Of a stretch of DNA of 64,000 nucleotides, positions 7,255 to 15,308 are shown one piece after another. The notes beneath the pieces were generated by a model. That model did no database searches. It was not told the DNA's origin and worked only from the letters and a program-made list of their open reading frames with translations. The DNA lies in contig NZ_KB903217.1 in NCBI RefSeq assembly GCF_000379625.1, forward strand, positions 451,816 through 515,815, read 5' to 3'. The translations under genes were made by a program, and so were the position numbers. Origin of the DNA: Actinomycetospora chiangmaiensis DSM 45062. Its GTDB lineage: Bacteria; Actinomycetota; Actinomycetes; Mycobacteriales; Pseudonocardiaceae. Positions within the stretch are counted from its first letter, which is position 1; each line of letters begins with the position of its first letter.

Positions 7255-8268
7255 TCACCGCGGGTGGAAGCGGTCGCGGTAGCCGTCCCAGCTCCAGCGC
7301 CGGAGGAACGTCTCGGCCGCGAGCTCGCCGCTCTCCGTCAGCTCGTCCCGCGCCCGGCGGTCGAGCCAGAAGTCGACGGCTCCGACCGATCTCGTGTCGG
7401 CCCGGAAGACGCGTTCGGCGTTGCGGGGCTCGGCGAGGTAGGTCTGGTCATTCCCGACGACGGCGGTGACGACGCTGGAGACCAGGACCCCGAGCGCTCC
7501 GCACCGGGGAACGGGCAGGCCCGGGACGAGCGTGTCGACGGCACGCGGCAGGTCCTCGATCACGCCGGCGCCGAGCGTCGGCCACCGTGGCTGCTGTCCG
7601 TCCTGCCGGTCGAACATCTGCACCGGGAAGTTGCTCATCACACCGCCGTCGACGACCTCGTACGTCTCACCACCGGCGCCGGACATCCTGACCGGTCGGA
7701 AGAACACCGGGATCGACAGCGACATGCGCACCGCGTCGGCGACGAGCTGCTCGGCGGGGTCGACCGCGAACGCCGTCCGGTAGTCCCAGGGCAGGCGCAG
7801 GCCCTGCCCGCGGGTGATGTCGGTGGCGGTGACGACGAGTCGGTAGCCACGGTCGCCGCGCAGGAACGGGTCGCCGAGATCGTCGGGCGCGAGGACGAGG
7901 TCCGCGAACGTGCGGACACCCTTCGCGGCGAGTTTCCCGGCGACCCAGTCCCGGATGTAGTCGCCCCGGTACAGGCCCGACGTCGTCACGAGTCCGGCGA
8001 GCGCGCCGAGCACGGGGACGGGAAGGACCGGGTCGGGGACGCGGTCGTAGCGCAACTCGCCCATCGCTTCCCGCAGCTCCTCGCGGGAGTAGCCGGCGGC
8101 GATCAGGGCGGCCACGATCGCGCCCGCCGACGTGCCGCCCACCCGCCGGACCTCGAAGCGCTCCAGCAGCCGGTCGACCGCGCCGACCAACGCGATCCCC
8201 TTCACCCCGCCGCCCTGGAGGACGAGGTCGATCGGGTCCTTCGCCGCACCCACGTCGGGGTCACCCAC
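7255..8268 (-). CDS. Patatin-like phospholipase
   Basis: 337-residue lipid acyl hydrolase with the Ser-Asp dyad of the patatin family. Oxyanion-hole glycines GGGVKG are at residues 19-24, the nucleophile elbow GTSAG at 45-49 (Ser47), and the catalytic Asp207 is in DGG. No signal peptide, so it probably acts inside the cell on phospholipids or acyl esters. The GTG start overlaps the stop of the YdeI-like gene by eight bases, so the two are probably translationally coupled. It is convergent with the tRNA gene. Confidence 0.9.
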   Translation of the reverse strand: MGDPDVGAAKDPIDLVLQGGGVKGIALVGAVDRLLERFEVRRVGGTSAGAIVAALIAAGYSREELREAMGELRYDRVPDPVLPVPVLGALAGLVTTSGLYRGDYIRDWVAGKLAAKGVRTFADLVLAPDDLGDPFLRGDRGYRLVVTATDITRGQGLRLPWDYRTAFAVDPAEQLVADAVRMSLSIPVFFRPVRMSGAGGETYEVVDGGVMSNFPVQMFDRQDGQQPRWPTLGAGVIEDLPRAVDTLVPGLPVPRCGALGVLVSSVVTAVVGNDQTYLAEPRNAERVFRADTRSVGAVDFWLDRRARDELTESGELAAETFLRRWSWDGYRDRFHPR

Positions 8269-8851
8269 CCTTCGGCTGCCGCCACTGGTTCGCGCGGCGC
8301 CCCACGGCGGCCTCGCTGACGGTCTGATCGATCCGGCGCGTCCGCGTCGGGGCGGTCCTCGCAGCCTGGATCCACTCCAGGATCGCGCGACGGGCGGAGC
8401 GCGGGAAGCCTTCCCACTGCGAGCGCGCCGTGGGGACGGCGTCGAGCGCCGCCCGCAGGTCGTCCGGCTCGGTGAGGTTCTCGACGGCGTCGAGTGCGGT
8501 CCACGTGCCGTCGGCGCGGGCCCGCTCCACCGCCGCCAGACCGGCCGGGAGCATCAGGCCGGCGGCCGTCAGGCGCTCGACGCGTTCCTTGTTCACCCGC
8601 GACCAGTTGCTGCCCGGCCGCCGCGGGGTCAGCAGCCGGCGACTGCGACCCTCGTCGACGGTGCGCGGCTGACTGTCGACCCAGCCGACGCACAGCGCCT
8701 CGTCGACGATCTCGTCGTAGGTCAGGGCGGGGCCGTGGCCCTTCTTCCAGGTGACCAGCCAGATTCCCGAGCTCGTGGCGTGGTGCTCGGCGAGCCAGGC
8801 CCGCCACTGCTCGCGGGACTCCACCTGCACGCGGGGGAGGTCCTCGGTCAT
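8261..8851 (-). CDS. YdeI/OmpD-associated family protein
   Basis: 196 residues. The N-terminal domain (SSGIWLVTWKKGHGPALTYD, then EALCVGWVDSQPRTVDEG) and the central RRPGSNWSRVNKERVERL are hallmarks of the YdeI/OmpD-associated family. The C-terminal domain matches the short helical region of the same family (DLRAALDAVPTARSQWEGFP). The molecular function of the family is poorly defined; members are linked to stress and bacteriocin protection. First gene of a two-gene unit with the patatin. Confidence 0.85.
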   Translation of the reverse strand: MTEDLPRVQVESREQWRAWLAEHHATSSGIWLVTWKKGHGPALTYDEIVDEALCVGWVDSQPRTVDEGRSRRLLTPRRPGSNWSRVNKERVERLTAAGLMLPAGLAAVERARADGTWTALDAVENLTEPDDLRAALDAVPTARSQWEGFPRSARRAILEWIQAARTAPTRTRRIDQTVSEAAVGRRANQWRQPKGG

Positions 8852-8981
8852 GGCAGGTCGGGGCCGCGGGCGGCGACGAGGATCGGCACGGACCGGGTGC
8901 GTGCCGTGGGGTCGACAGTCACGGGTCAGAGGATCGCGAGTCCGACCGGTCCGGTCCAGCCCCCCGCCGGCCGGCACCTGG

Positions 8982-9179
8982 TCACGACGACGGCAGCAGC
9001 TCCCACGCCGTCGGCCACGGCACGGACGCCTCCGGGTCGGTCACCGGCTCCTCATGACCGGCGACCCGCACGCCACCGGAGACGATCGTGGCACGCGCCC
9101 GCTCCTCCCCGATCCCCGCGCCCGTCAGCCGCTCGAGCAGCGTGGCGGGACGGGGTTCGGGGCGCGGGTACTCGATCAC
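8982..9179 (-). CDS. Small conserved protein, S4-like
   Basis: 65 residues starting on GTG. The core TLLERLTGAGIGEERARATI followed by GGVRVAGHEEPVTDP resembles the alpha-loop-beta pattern of S4 RNA-binding domains, but it is short and the match is weak. PWPTAWELLP at the end resembles small proteins common in related actinobacteria. No operon partner within 70 bases upstream. Confidence 0.55.
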   Translation of the reverse strand: MIEYPRPEPRPATLLERLTGAGIGEERARATIVSGGVRVAGHEEPVTDPEASVPWPTAWELLPSS

Positions 9180-9254
9180 GTCCGCACGGTAGGTCGCGCG
9201 CGGACGCCCGGCCGGCTCCGACGGGCCGGGCGCTCCTCACACCACCGGGTCGGG

Positions 9255-10319
9255 TCAGAAGGTGATCAGCGGCTTGATGATCCCGTCGCGCTTGTGGGTC
9301 ATCATGTCGAAGGCCTCCTCCACCTGGTCGATGCCCATCCGGTGGGTGGTCATCGGGGTCGGGTCGATCTTGCCGTTCGCCATCAGCCGCATGAGGCGCT
9401 CCATGCGCAGCCGGCCGCCGGGGCAGAGGTCCGTGACGATCTTCTTGCCCGCCATCCCGAGGCCCCACGCGTCGAGCGGCATCGTCACCGTCGGGCCCGA
9501 CTCCCCGTGGTAGCCGACGTTCGACAACGTCCCGCCCGGCGCGGTGGCGTAGAGCGCGGCCTCGAACGTGACCTGGTTGCCCAGCGCCTCCACGGTGGAG
9601 TCCGCGCCGGCGCCGCCGGTGAGCTCGAGGATCTGCTCCGCCACGTTCCCCGACGACGGGTCGATCACCACGTCCGCGCCGAACCGGCGCGACATCTCCT
9701 GCCGGTTCGGGATGCCCTCGACGGTGATGACGAGCCCGGCGCCGCGCAGCTTCGCCCCGATCGTCGCGGAGAGCCCGACCGCACCCTGGGCGAAGATCGC
9801 AACGGTCCCGCCGACCGGGATGTTCGCGTTCTCGGCACCGATGATGCCGGTGGAGAGCATGTCGCAGGCGTAGACCGCGGCCTCGTCGGACAGGCCCTGC
9901 GGGATCGGCGCGAGGTTGTAGTCGGCGTCGTTGACGTGGAAGTACTCCGCCATGTTGCCGTCCTTCTGGACGGTGAACCGGTAGCCGCCGAGCGCCCCGC
10001 GGCACTGCGAGGTGTAGCCGGCCTGGCAGTTGTCGCAGGTGCCGTCGGGGGTCACTGCGTTGACCGCTACCCGGTCCCCGACCTGCACCGACGTCACCCC
10101 GGCCCCGATCTCGTGCACCACGCCGACGCTCTCGTGCCCGAGCAGGCGGCCGTCGGGCACCGGGAGCAGCCCCGCCACGGTGTGGACGTCGGAGGTGCAG
10201 ATCAACGCGGCCGTGGTCTTCACGACCGCCTCACCCGGACCCGCCGTCGGGATCTCCCGCTCGATCAGTCCGACCTTGCCCTGTCCGAGGATGGCGAGAG
10301 CCTTCATGGTGTCGGCCAT
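9255..10319 (-). CDS. Zinc-dependent secondary alcohol dehydrogenase
   Basis: 354 residues, medium-chain dehydrogenase family. Catalytic zinc ligands Cys41 (ICTSD), His62 (GHES) and an Asp in ACDMLSTG follow the Cys-His-Asp pattern of secondary (2-propanol-type) alcohol dehydrogenases. The structural-zinc loop is degenerate (CDNCQAGYTSQC). The Rossmann motif AQGAVGL sits mid-protein. Probably NAD(P)-dependent alcohol/ketone oxidoreductase in the cytosol. A 2-propanol dehydrogenase would fit the propane monooxygenase gene at 62 kb, but the two are 52 kb apart, so that link is only a suggestion. Monocistronic. Confidence 0.88.
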   Translation of the reverse strand: MADTMKALAILGQGKVGLIEREIPTAGPGEAVVKTTAALICTSDVHTVAGLLPVPDGRLLGHESVGVVHEIGAGVTSVQVGDRVAVNAVTPDGTCDNCQAGYTSQCRGALGGYRFTVQKDGNMAEYFHVNDADYNLAPIPQGLSDEAAVYACDMLSTGIIGAENANIPVGGTVAIFAQGAVGLSATIGAKLRGAGLVITVEGIPNRQEMSRRFGADVVIDPSSGNVAEQILELTGGAGADSTVEALGNQVTFEAALYATAPGGTLSNVGYHGESGPTVTMPLDAWGLGMAGKKIVTDLCPGGRLRMERLMRLMANGKIDPTPMTTHRMGIDQVEEAFDMMTHKRDGIIKPLITF

Positions 10320-10438
10320 TCGGTGGCCTCCGATCTCGTCGCTGAAATCTGGCCCGTCGACCGTCGCATGTGTCCTAGATCACCAGGCGGCTCCGGACAG
10401 AACATCTCGGCATCGGTCTCGTCGGGAAGGCTGTCCGC

Positions 10439-11413
10439 ATGCTGACGACCCGCTTCACCGCGCTCCTCGGCCTCGAGCACCCGATCGCGTTGGCGCCGAT
10501 GGGCGGCTCAGCGGGCGGGGCGCTCGCGGCCGCGGTCTCCAACGGCGGCGGGCTCGGCCTGCTCGGGGTCGGCAGTGGGAAGGACCCGGCGTGGGTGGAC
10601 CGCGAGCTCGACCTCGTCGCGACCGGCACCGATCGTCCCTGGGGTGCCGGGTTCCAGTGCTGGGCCGCGCCGGTGCGGGTCGTCGAGCAGGTCCTGGAGC
10701 GGGGCCCCTCGGCGATCATGCTGGCGTTCGGCGACCCGGCGCCGTACCTGGACGCGGTCCGCGGCAGCGACGCGCGGCTCATCGTGATGGTGACCGACCT
10801 CGCCGAGGCGCACCGCGCCGTCGAGGTCGGCGCGGACGTGATCGTCGCGCAGGGCACCGACGCCGGGGGACACGGCGGCTCGCGGGGCACGATCGGGTTC
10901 GTGCCGGTGGTCGCCGACCTCGCCGGCGACGTCCCGGTCCTGGCCGCGGGCGGGATCGGCGACGGCCGGGGGGTGGCCGCGGCGTTCGCCCTCGGTGCGG
11001 AGGGCGCCCTGCTCGGCACCCGCTTCCTCGCGACCCCGGAGGCGCTGACGAGCCCGGCGTACGAGAAGGCCGTGCTCGAGGGCGGCAGCGAGGACACCGA
11101 CCGGTCGAGCGTCTTCGACATCGCCCACGAGTCCGGCTGGCCCGCGCGGTGGACCGGTCGCGCGCTGCGCACCCCGTTCTCCGACCGCTGGCGCCACGAC
11201 GAGGAGACGCTGCGGACCGACCCCGAGCTGCGCCGCGAGTTCCGCGCGGCCGAGGAGCGCGGCGAGCCGGACGCGACGGTGGTCTGGGCCGGCGAGTCGC
11301 TCGACCTCGTCACCGACCTCGTGCCCGCCGCCGACCTCGTCGGCGCGATCGCCCGGGAGACCGAGGAGGTGCTGGCGCAGGTGAGCACCAAGTGGGGTCA
11401 TCGCCCCACGTAG
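10439..11413 (+). CDS. Nitronate monooxygenase-family flavoprotein
   Basis: 324 residues, FMN TIM-barrel of the 2-nitropropane dioxygenase/NMO family. Motifs in order: HPIALAPMGG at the N-terminus, IVAQGTDAGGHGG carrying the catalytic His, VPVLAAGGIGDGRGVAAA for phosphate binding, and GALLGTRFLATPEA. It oxidises alkyl nitronates to carbonyl compounds and nitrite. Closely related family members reduce enoyl substrates, so specificity is open. Starts on ATG; divergent from the alcohol dehydrogenase. Confidence 0.85.
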   Translation: MLTTRFTALLGLEHPIALAPMGGSAGGALAAAVSNGGGLGLLGVGSGKDPAWVDRELDLVATGTDRPWGAGFQCWAAPVRVVEQVLERGPSAIMLAFGDPAPYLDAVRGSDARLIVMVTDLAEAHRAVEVGADVIVAQGTDAGGHGGSRGTIGFVPVVADLAGDVPVLAAGGIGDGRGVAAAFALGAEGALLGTRFLATPEALTSPAYEKAVLEGGSEDTDRSSVFDIAHESGWPARWTGRALRTPFSDRWRHDEETLRTDPELRREFRAAEERGEPDATVVWAGESLDLVTDLVPAADLVGAIARETEEVLAQVSTKWGHRPT

Positions 11414-11431
11414 GGCTCACGGGAGCGGAGC

Positions 11432-11746
11432 TCACATCTCCCGCTCCAGGTGCGCTCGCACCGCCGTGCCGTCCTCGCTCATCCAGCCCTTGCTCTCGGC
11501 GTAGGAGAGCATCCCGGCGAACTCGTGGTCCCAGCCCTCGTCGACCTTCCCCGCGGCGAGACGACGGAGGGTCTCGACCGGGACCATCACGTGGTTGCCG
11601 TCGGGCAGCAGCTCCCCGCCGCCGTGCTCGGCCAGCACCTCGTGCAGCCGCGCCGGCGTGAGCCGCTGCTTGTACGAGGCGTACAGCTCGTTCACCCGGT
11701 CCGGCTGGTGCAGCGTGACGCCGTCGTCGGCGATGGCGAGGTACAT
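11432..11746 (-). CDS. Conserved hypothetical protein
   Basis: 104 residues, start MYLAIADDGVTLHQPDRVNE. It contains an Ala/Leu helical stretch (LTPARLHEVLAEHGG) and VMVPVETLRRLAAG, and ends with DEGWDHEFAGMLSYAESKGW. No signal peptide, no membrane segment, no family recognised. Convergent with the nitronate monooxygenase gene (18 bases apart). A strong hairpin separates it from the nitrile hydratase operon upstream. Confidence 0.6.
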   Translation of the reverse strand: MYLAIADDGVTLHQPDRVNELYASYKQRLTPARLHEVLAEHGGGELLPDGNHVMVPVETLRRLAAGKVDEGWDHEFAGMLSYAESKGWMSEDGTAVRAHLEREM

Positions 11747-11758
11747 GCGCCCACCCTG

Positions 11759-11792
11759 CCCGACGACGGGTGCCGGGGCACCCGTCGTCGGG
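11759..11792 (-). terminator. 16-bp hairpin terminating the nitrile hydratase operon
   Basis: CCCGACGACGGGTGCC and GGCACCCGTCGTCGGG form a perfect stem around GG, starting four bases after the stop of the accessory-protein gene. No U-tract, as is common in high-GC actinobacteria. Confidence 0.65.
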
Positions 11793-11796
11793 GGGT

Positions 11797-12213
11797 CTAG
11801 CGGGCGGGGTCCACCGCGACCGGCTCGCGGTGGGCCTCGTGGTGGTTCGCGTTCTTCGGCGTGGCCAGGACGGACCGCGTGCGGTCGTCCAGGTCGGCCT
11901 CGGAGAGCAGCCCGCTGCCCGCGAGGACGGTCTCCAGCGCGGTCAGCCAGTGCTCGTAGTAGCTCCAGGGCTCCTGGCCCTCGTGGGCGCCGTCGGCCTC
12001 CCACTGCTTGATCGACTCGATCAGCGAGAGCTGGAACTCCGACCACTCGTACTGCCCGGAGTGGTACGCGGCGACCGCGAGCGCGAACGCCCGCAGCTCC
12101 CACGGCTCCCGGAACGGGACGTCGCCGTCCCCGCCGGGCAGCCCGTAGACGAGGTCCTGCACCCGACGGCGGGCCTCGCCGAGCTCGGACTCCTCGCGGA
12201 TCGGCGTGCTCAT
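11797..12213 (-). CDS. Nitrile hydratase accessory (activator) protein
   Basis: 138 residues. It belongs to the small nitrile hydratase accessory family, which is also homologous to the N-terminal part of beta subunits and takes part in cobalt loading of the alpha subunit. Visible family features are PFREPWELRAFALAVAAYHSGQYEW and QEPWSYYEHWLTALE. The ATG overlaps the alpha-subunit stop (ATGA), so expression is coupled. Last gene of the operon before the hairpin at 11759. Confidence 0.85.
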   Translation of the reverse strand: MSTPIREESELGEARRRVQDLVYGLPGGDGDVPFREPWELRAFALAVAAYHSGQYEWSEFQLSLIESIKQWEADGAHEGQEPWSYYEHWLTALETVLAGSGLLSEADLDDRTRSVLATPKNANHHEAHREPVAVDPAR

Positions 12214-12839
12214 GCGGCGGCCTGGGGGGCCTTCGGGGCGCCGACCCCGATCATCGAGTCGCGGGTGACGAGCGCCTCGAGCTGCTCGGCCGACCAGCCG
12301 TCCGTGCCCTCCGGGCGCTGCGGGAGCACCCAGTAGCGCAGCTCGGAGCTGGAGTCCCACACGCGCACCTCGACGTCGTCGGCGATGGCGTAGCCGAACT
12401 CCTCGCGCAGCACCTTGCGGGGCTCGCGGACCATGCGCGAGCGGTAGGCCGGCTGCTTGTACCAGTTCGGGGGCAGCCCGAGCACCGGCCACGGGTAGCA
12501 GGAGCACAGCGTGCAGACGATGACGTGGTGCAGGTCGTCGGTGTCCTCGACGGCGACCATGTCCTCGCCCTGCAGCCCGCCGATGCCCATCTCGGCGCAC
12601 GCGGTGCTGGCGTTCTCCAGCAGCCTGGCCTTGAACACCGGGTCGGTCCACGCCCGCGCGACGACCTTTGCGCCCAGCTGCGGGCCCACCTCGTTCTCGT
12701 AGATCTCCGCGAGGCGGTCGACCGCCTCCGTCGTCATGAGGCCCTTCTCGATCATGATCGACTCGATGGCCTTGACGCGGGCGACGACCTCGGCCTGGTG
12801 GTCGGACGCGACGGGGGAGGTGGAGTGGCTGGCGCTCAT
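12210..12839 (-). CDS. nthA: Nitrile hydratase alpha subunit, cobalt type
   Basis: Catalytic subunit of the enzyme hydrating nitriles to amides. 209 residues. The metal-binding claw VCTLCSC spans Cys109, Cys112, Ser113 and Cys114. Threonine at position 110 is the signature of cobalt-containing enzymes (iron enzymes have serine). CYPWPVLGLPPNWYK and RVWDSSSELRYWVLPQRP are family-specific. In known enzymes two of the claw cysteines are oxidised to sulfinate and sulfenate. Start ATG overlaps the beta-subunit stop by ATGA. A Ni/Co transporter gene lies just upstream of the operon. Confidence 0.95.
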   Translation of the reverse strand: MSASHSTSPVASDHQAEVVARVKAIESIMIEKGLMTTEAVDRLAEIYENEVGPQLGAKVVARAWTDPVFKARLLENASTACAEMGIGGLQGEDMVAVEDTDDLHHVIVCTLCSCYPWPVLGLPPNWYKQPAYRSRMVREPRKVLREEFGYAIADDVEVRVWDSSSELRYWVLPQRPEGTDGWSAEQLEALVTRDSMIGVGAPKAPQAAA

Positions 12840-13543
12840 GCGGCGGTCTCCTGGGCGGTGGCGGGGACGATGTAGGGCTCCCAGACGTCGAAGGTGACCG
12901 TGCCGTTCGGCTCGGCCGACTCCTCGCCCCAGAGCTCGGCGTTGGTGAACTGGACGGTGTAGACGTGCTCCGGCGCCTCACCGAGGTCGTTGCCCGCGGT
13001 GTCCGGGTAGATCATCTCGCCGTGGGCCATGATCACGGTCCCGGTGCGGCCGCGGACGTAACCGGCCCGGCGGGTGTGGCCCTTGGGGACCTCGTTGACC
13101 ACGGTCACCCGGTCGCCCACGGCGAACTTCGGGGCCTTGTCACCGGGGCGGGCCGCCGTGGCGCCGGCCGGGATGACGGCCTCGATGAAGGCGACGAGCT
13201 CGCCGTCGGGGTCCTGTCCCTCGGGCAGTGGGGCGTCGGGGTTCTCCAGGTAGTACTGCGTGCGCTTCTCGATCTCCTCGGGGTCGAGGTGACCGAGCCG
13301 CACGCCGTGGTGGGTCACGGAGTGCACCCAGTGCTCGTAGTAGGTGGAGGTCAGGTACTCCACCGGCTCGATCTGCTCCATCCCGTAGCGGAAGGAGTCG
13401 ACGCCGAAGAACCCCGCCCGGAAGGCGAGCGGGAACATCGCGTGCGCGTGCTTCTCCCAGTCCGCCTTCCACACCGGCTCCTCCGGGGGCGGGGCGACGG
13501 CTCCGAGGCCGTCCTTCCCGCCGAGGTCGTGCAGTCCGTTCAC
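12836..13543 (-). CDS. nthB: Nitrile hydratase beta subunit
   Basis: 235 residues. The N-terminus MNGLHDLGGKDGLG is the canonical beta-subunit start. HAMFPLAFRAGFFGVDSFRYG and the C-terminal SH3-like barrel (FAVGDRVTVVNEVP, HTRRAGYVRGRTGTV, VYTVQFTNAELWG) complete the family. It forms the alpha-beta heterodimer and contributes arginines that contact the oxidised cysteines. GTG start; 26 bases downstream of the amidase gene. Gene order is amidase, beta, alpha, accessory. Confidence 0.95.
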   Translation of the reverse strand: MNGLHDLGGKDGLGAVAPPPEEPVWKADWEKHAHAMFPLAFRAGFFGVDSFRYGMEQIEPVEYLTSTYYEHWVHSVTHHGVRLGHLDPEEIEKRTQYYLENPDAPLPEGQDPDGELVAFIEAVIPAGATAARPGDKAPKFAVGDRVTVVNEVPKGHTRRAGYVRGRTGTVIMAHGEMIYPDTAGNDLGEAPEHVYTVQFTNAELWGEESAEPNGTVTFDVWEPYIVPATAQETAA

Positions 13544-13569
13544 GCGTTCCTCCTGGGTGTGGACTCGGC

Positions 13570-15111
13570 TCAGGCCTGGGCGACGACGGCCGTCGGGGAC
13601 GGGAAGCCGCCGACGGCCTGCTCGTAGGCGTGGGCGGCGCGCAGCACCGTGGCGTCCTCGTACTGGCGCCCCACGAGCGACAGACCGACCGGCACCCCGT
13701 CGACGAGCCCCGCGGGCACCGTGCAGACCGGGTGGCCGGTGACGTCGAACGGGGCGGTGTTGGCGAGCATCTCCAGCGCACGGCCCAGCCGTTCGACGAC
13801 GGGGGCGTCGCGGCCGGGGCGCACGCTCGCGCGCATCGCCATCGTCGGCAGGACGAGCAGGTCGACCTCGGCGAGCGCGGCGTCGTAGGCGGCGGCGAGC
13901 TTGGGGGCGAGGTTGCGGGCCATCGCGTAGTGCTTGCCGTGCGTGGTGTTCAGCCCGTACTTCCCGGCGAGCAGGACGAGCTTCACCGTGTCGGGGAACC
14001 GGCTCCCGTCCTCGGTCCAGCGCCGCCCGTACTGCTCCATGAGCTCCGGGTCGTAGAGCCCCTTCCAGTTCAGGCCGTAGCCGGAGTTCTCGATCATCTG
14101 CGAGGTGGCGCCCTCGGTGGCGATGACGTCCCAGATCTTCGGGCCGTGCAGGTGCCACGGCACCGACACCTCGCGCACGTCCATGCCGGCGTCGGAGAGC
14201 GCCGTGACGGCGGAACGCACGGCGTCGTCGACCTCGGGCTCGGACTCGGGGAGCCCGAAGCCCTCGCGCAGCACCCCGACCCGCAGCCCCGTCGCGTCCC
14301 GGGTGAGGGCGCCGAGGTAGTCGTCGGCCGCCACGCCGTTGGGCTGGCGCGGGTCCTGCCCGTCGGCGCCCGCGATCACCGAGAGCATGAGGGCGGCGTC
14401 GGTGACGGTGCGGGTGATGGGGCCGAGGTGGTCGATGCTCGCCTCGATGGGGAACGCCCCGGTGTAGGGCACGAGACCCCACGTCGGCTTGTGCCCGACG
14501 AGGCCGCAGTTCGCGGCGGGCATCCGGATCGACCCGCCCTGGTCGCCGCCGGTGGCCATGTCGACCACCCCGCCCGCGACGAGGGCCGCGCTGCCGCCCG
14601 AGGAACCGCCGGCACTGCGCGCCGGGTCCCAGGGGTTCTCGACGTCGCCGGTGTTGGCGGTGATGGAGGCGCCGGCGAAGCACAGGTCCTCGCAGACGGC
14701 CTTGCCGGTGATGGTCGCGCCCGCGTCGAGCAGCCGTCGGACGATCGTCGCGTCGGTGCTCGGCACGTACCCGTCGAAGGTGTCCGAGCCGTTGGTCATC
14801 GGGACGCCCGCGACCGCGGTGTTGTCCTTGATCGCGACGGTGCGCCCGGCCAACGGACCGTCGGACGCCCCGGTGATCGAGGTCGTCACGTACCAGGCGT
14901 TGTACGGGTTGTCCGCGGGGTCGGGCCGGGTCCACGCGCGCTCGGGGGTCGCCGGGGCCTCGGCGGCGTAGAGCTCCTCCACGGCGTCCCACGACCCGAG
15001 CAGGCCCGAGACGGCCGGGGCGAACTCGTCGACCGCCGCGTCGGACAACCCGAGGCCGTAGCCCGCGGCGACGGCGGCGAGGGCGTCGTGGTCCGGTGGG
15101 GGGAGCGGCAT
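13570..15111 (-). CDS. Amidase (amidase-signature family) of the nitrile pathway
   Basis: 513 residues, normal for the family. Hydrolyses the amide made by nitrile hydratase to a carboxylate and ammonia. Catalytic triad positions: Lys95 (AIKDN), cis-Ser170 (GGSSGGS) and Ser194 (GGDQGGSIRMPA), with the 24-residue Ser-Ser spacing expected. The central GHKPTWGLVPYTGAFPIEASIDHLGP resembles enantioselective nitrile-cluster amidases. First gene of the operon; a sigma-70-like promoter lies 40-69 bases upstream of its ATG. Confidence 0.93.
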   Translation of the reverse strand: MPLPPPDHDALAAVAAGYGLGLSDAAVDEFAPAVSGLLGSWDAVEELYAAEAPATPERAWTRPDPADNPYNAWYVTTSITGASDGPLAGRTVAIKDNTAVAGVPMTNGSDTFDGYVPSTDATIVRRLLDAGATITGKAVCEDLCFAGASITANTGDVENPWDPARSAGGSSGGSAALVAGGVVDMATGGDQGGSIRMPAANCGLVGHKPTWGLVPYTGAFPIEASIDHLGPITRTVTDAALMLSVIAGADGQDPRQPNGVAADDYLGALTRDATGLRVGVLREGFGLPESEPEVDDAVRSAVTALSDAGMDVREVSVPWHLHGPKIWDVIATEGATSQMIENSGYGLNWKGLYDPELMEQYGRRWTEDGSRFPDTVKLVLLAGKYGLNTTHGKHYAMARNLAPKLAAAYDAALAEVDLLVLPTMAMRASVRPGRDAPVVERLGRALEMLANTAPFDVTGHPVCTVPAGLVDGVPVGLSLVGRQYEDATVLRAAHAYEQAVGGFPSPTAVVAQA

Positions 15112-15150
15112 GGGGATCTCCAGGGGTCGCGACCGGGTGTGAACGCGAGC

Positions 15151-15180
15151 ACAGTAGGAACCTTCCGGGAGAAACGTCAA
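15151..15180 (-). promoter_or_regulatory. Promoter of the amidase-nitrile hydratase operon
   Basis: Read leftward: TTGACG (15180-15175), 18-base spacer, TACTGT (15156-15151). It lies just upstream of the amidase gene. The TCCACATGTG site at 15195-15204 is immediately upstream of the -35. Confidence 0.6.
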
Positions 15181-15194
15181 CAACCGCCGACGTA

Positions 15195-15204
15195 TCCACA
15201 TGTG
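15195..15204. promoter_or_regulatory. Candidate ArsR-type operator (TCCACATGTG), operon copy
   Basis: TCCACATGTG, with the CACATGTG palindrome, sits 15 bases upstream of the -35 of the amidase promoter and in the shared region with the Ni/Co transporter. The same ten bases recur at 18217 upstream of the ArsR gene. A common regulator is inferred. Confidence 0.5.
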
Positions 15205-15308
15205 ACGTCTGGATGACGACGTGACGATCCGCCGACGACCATCGACATGCTGAGACGACGCGGTTACGGTCCTGCCGCCGCCACCTGCCGTCGAGAAGGA
15301 GCATCCGG

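Noticed and set aside
8751-10445. Long rightward frame opposite the YdeI-like and alcohol dehydrogenase genes
   Set aside because: Arg/His/Gly-rich translation without motifs; the opposite strand has complete enzyme families.
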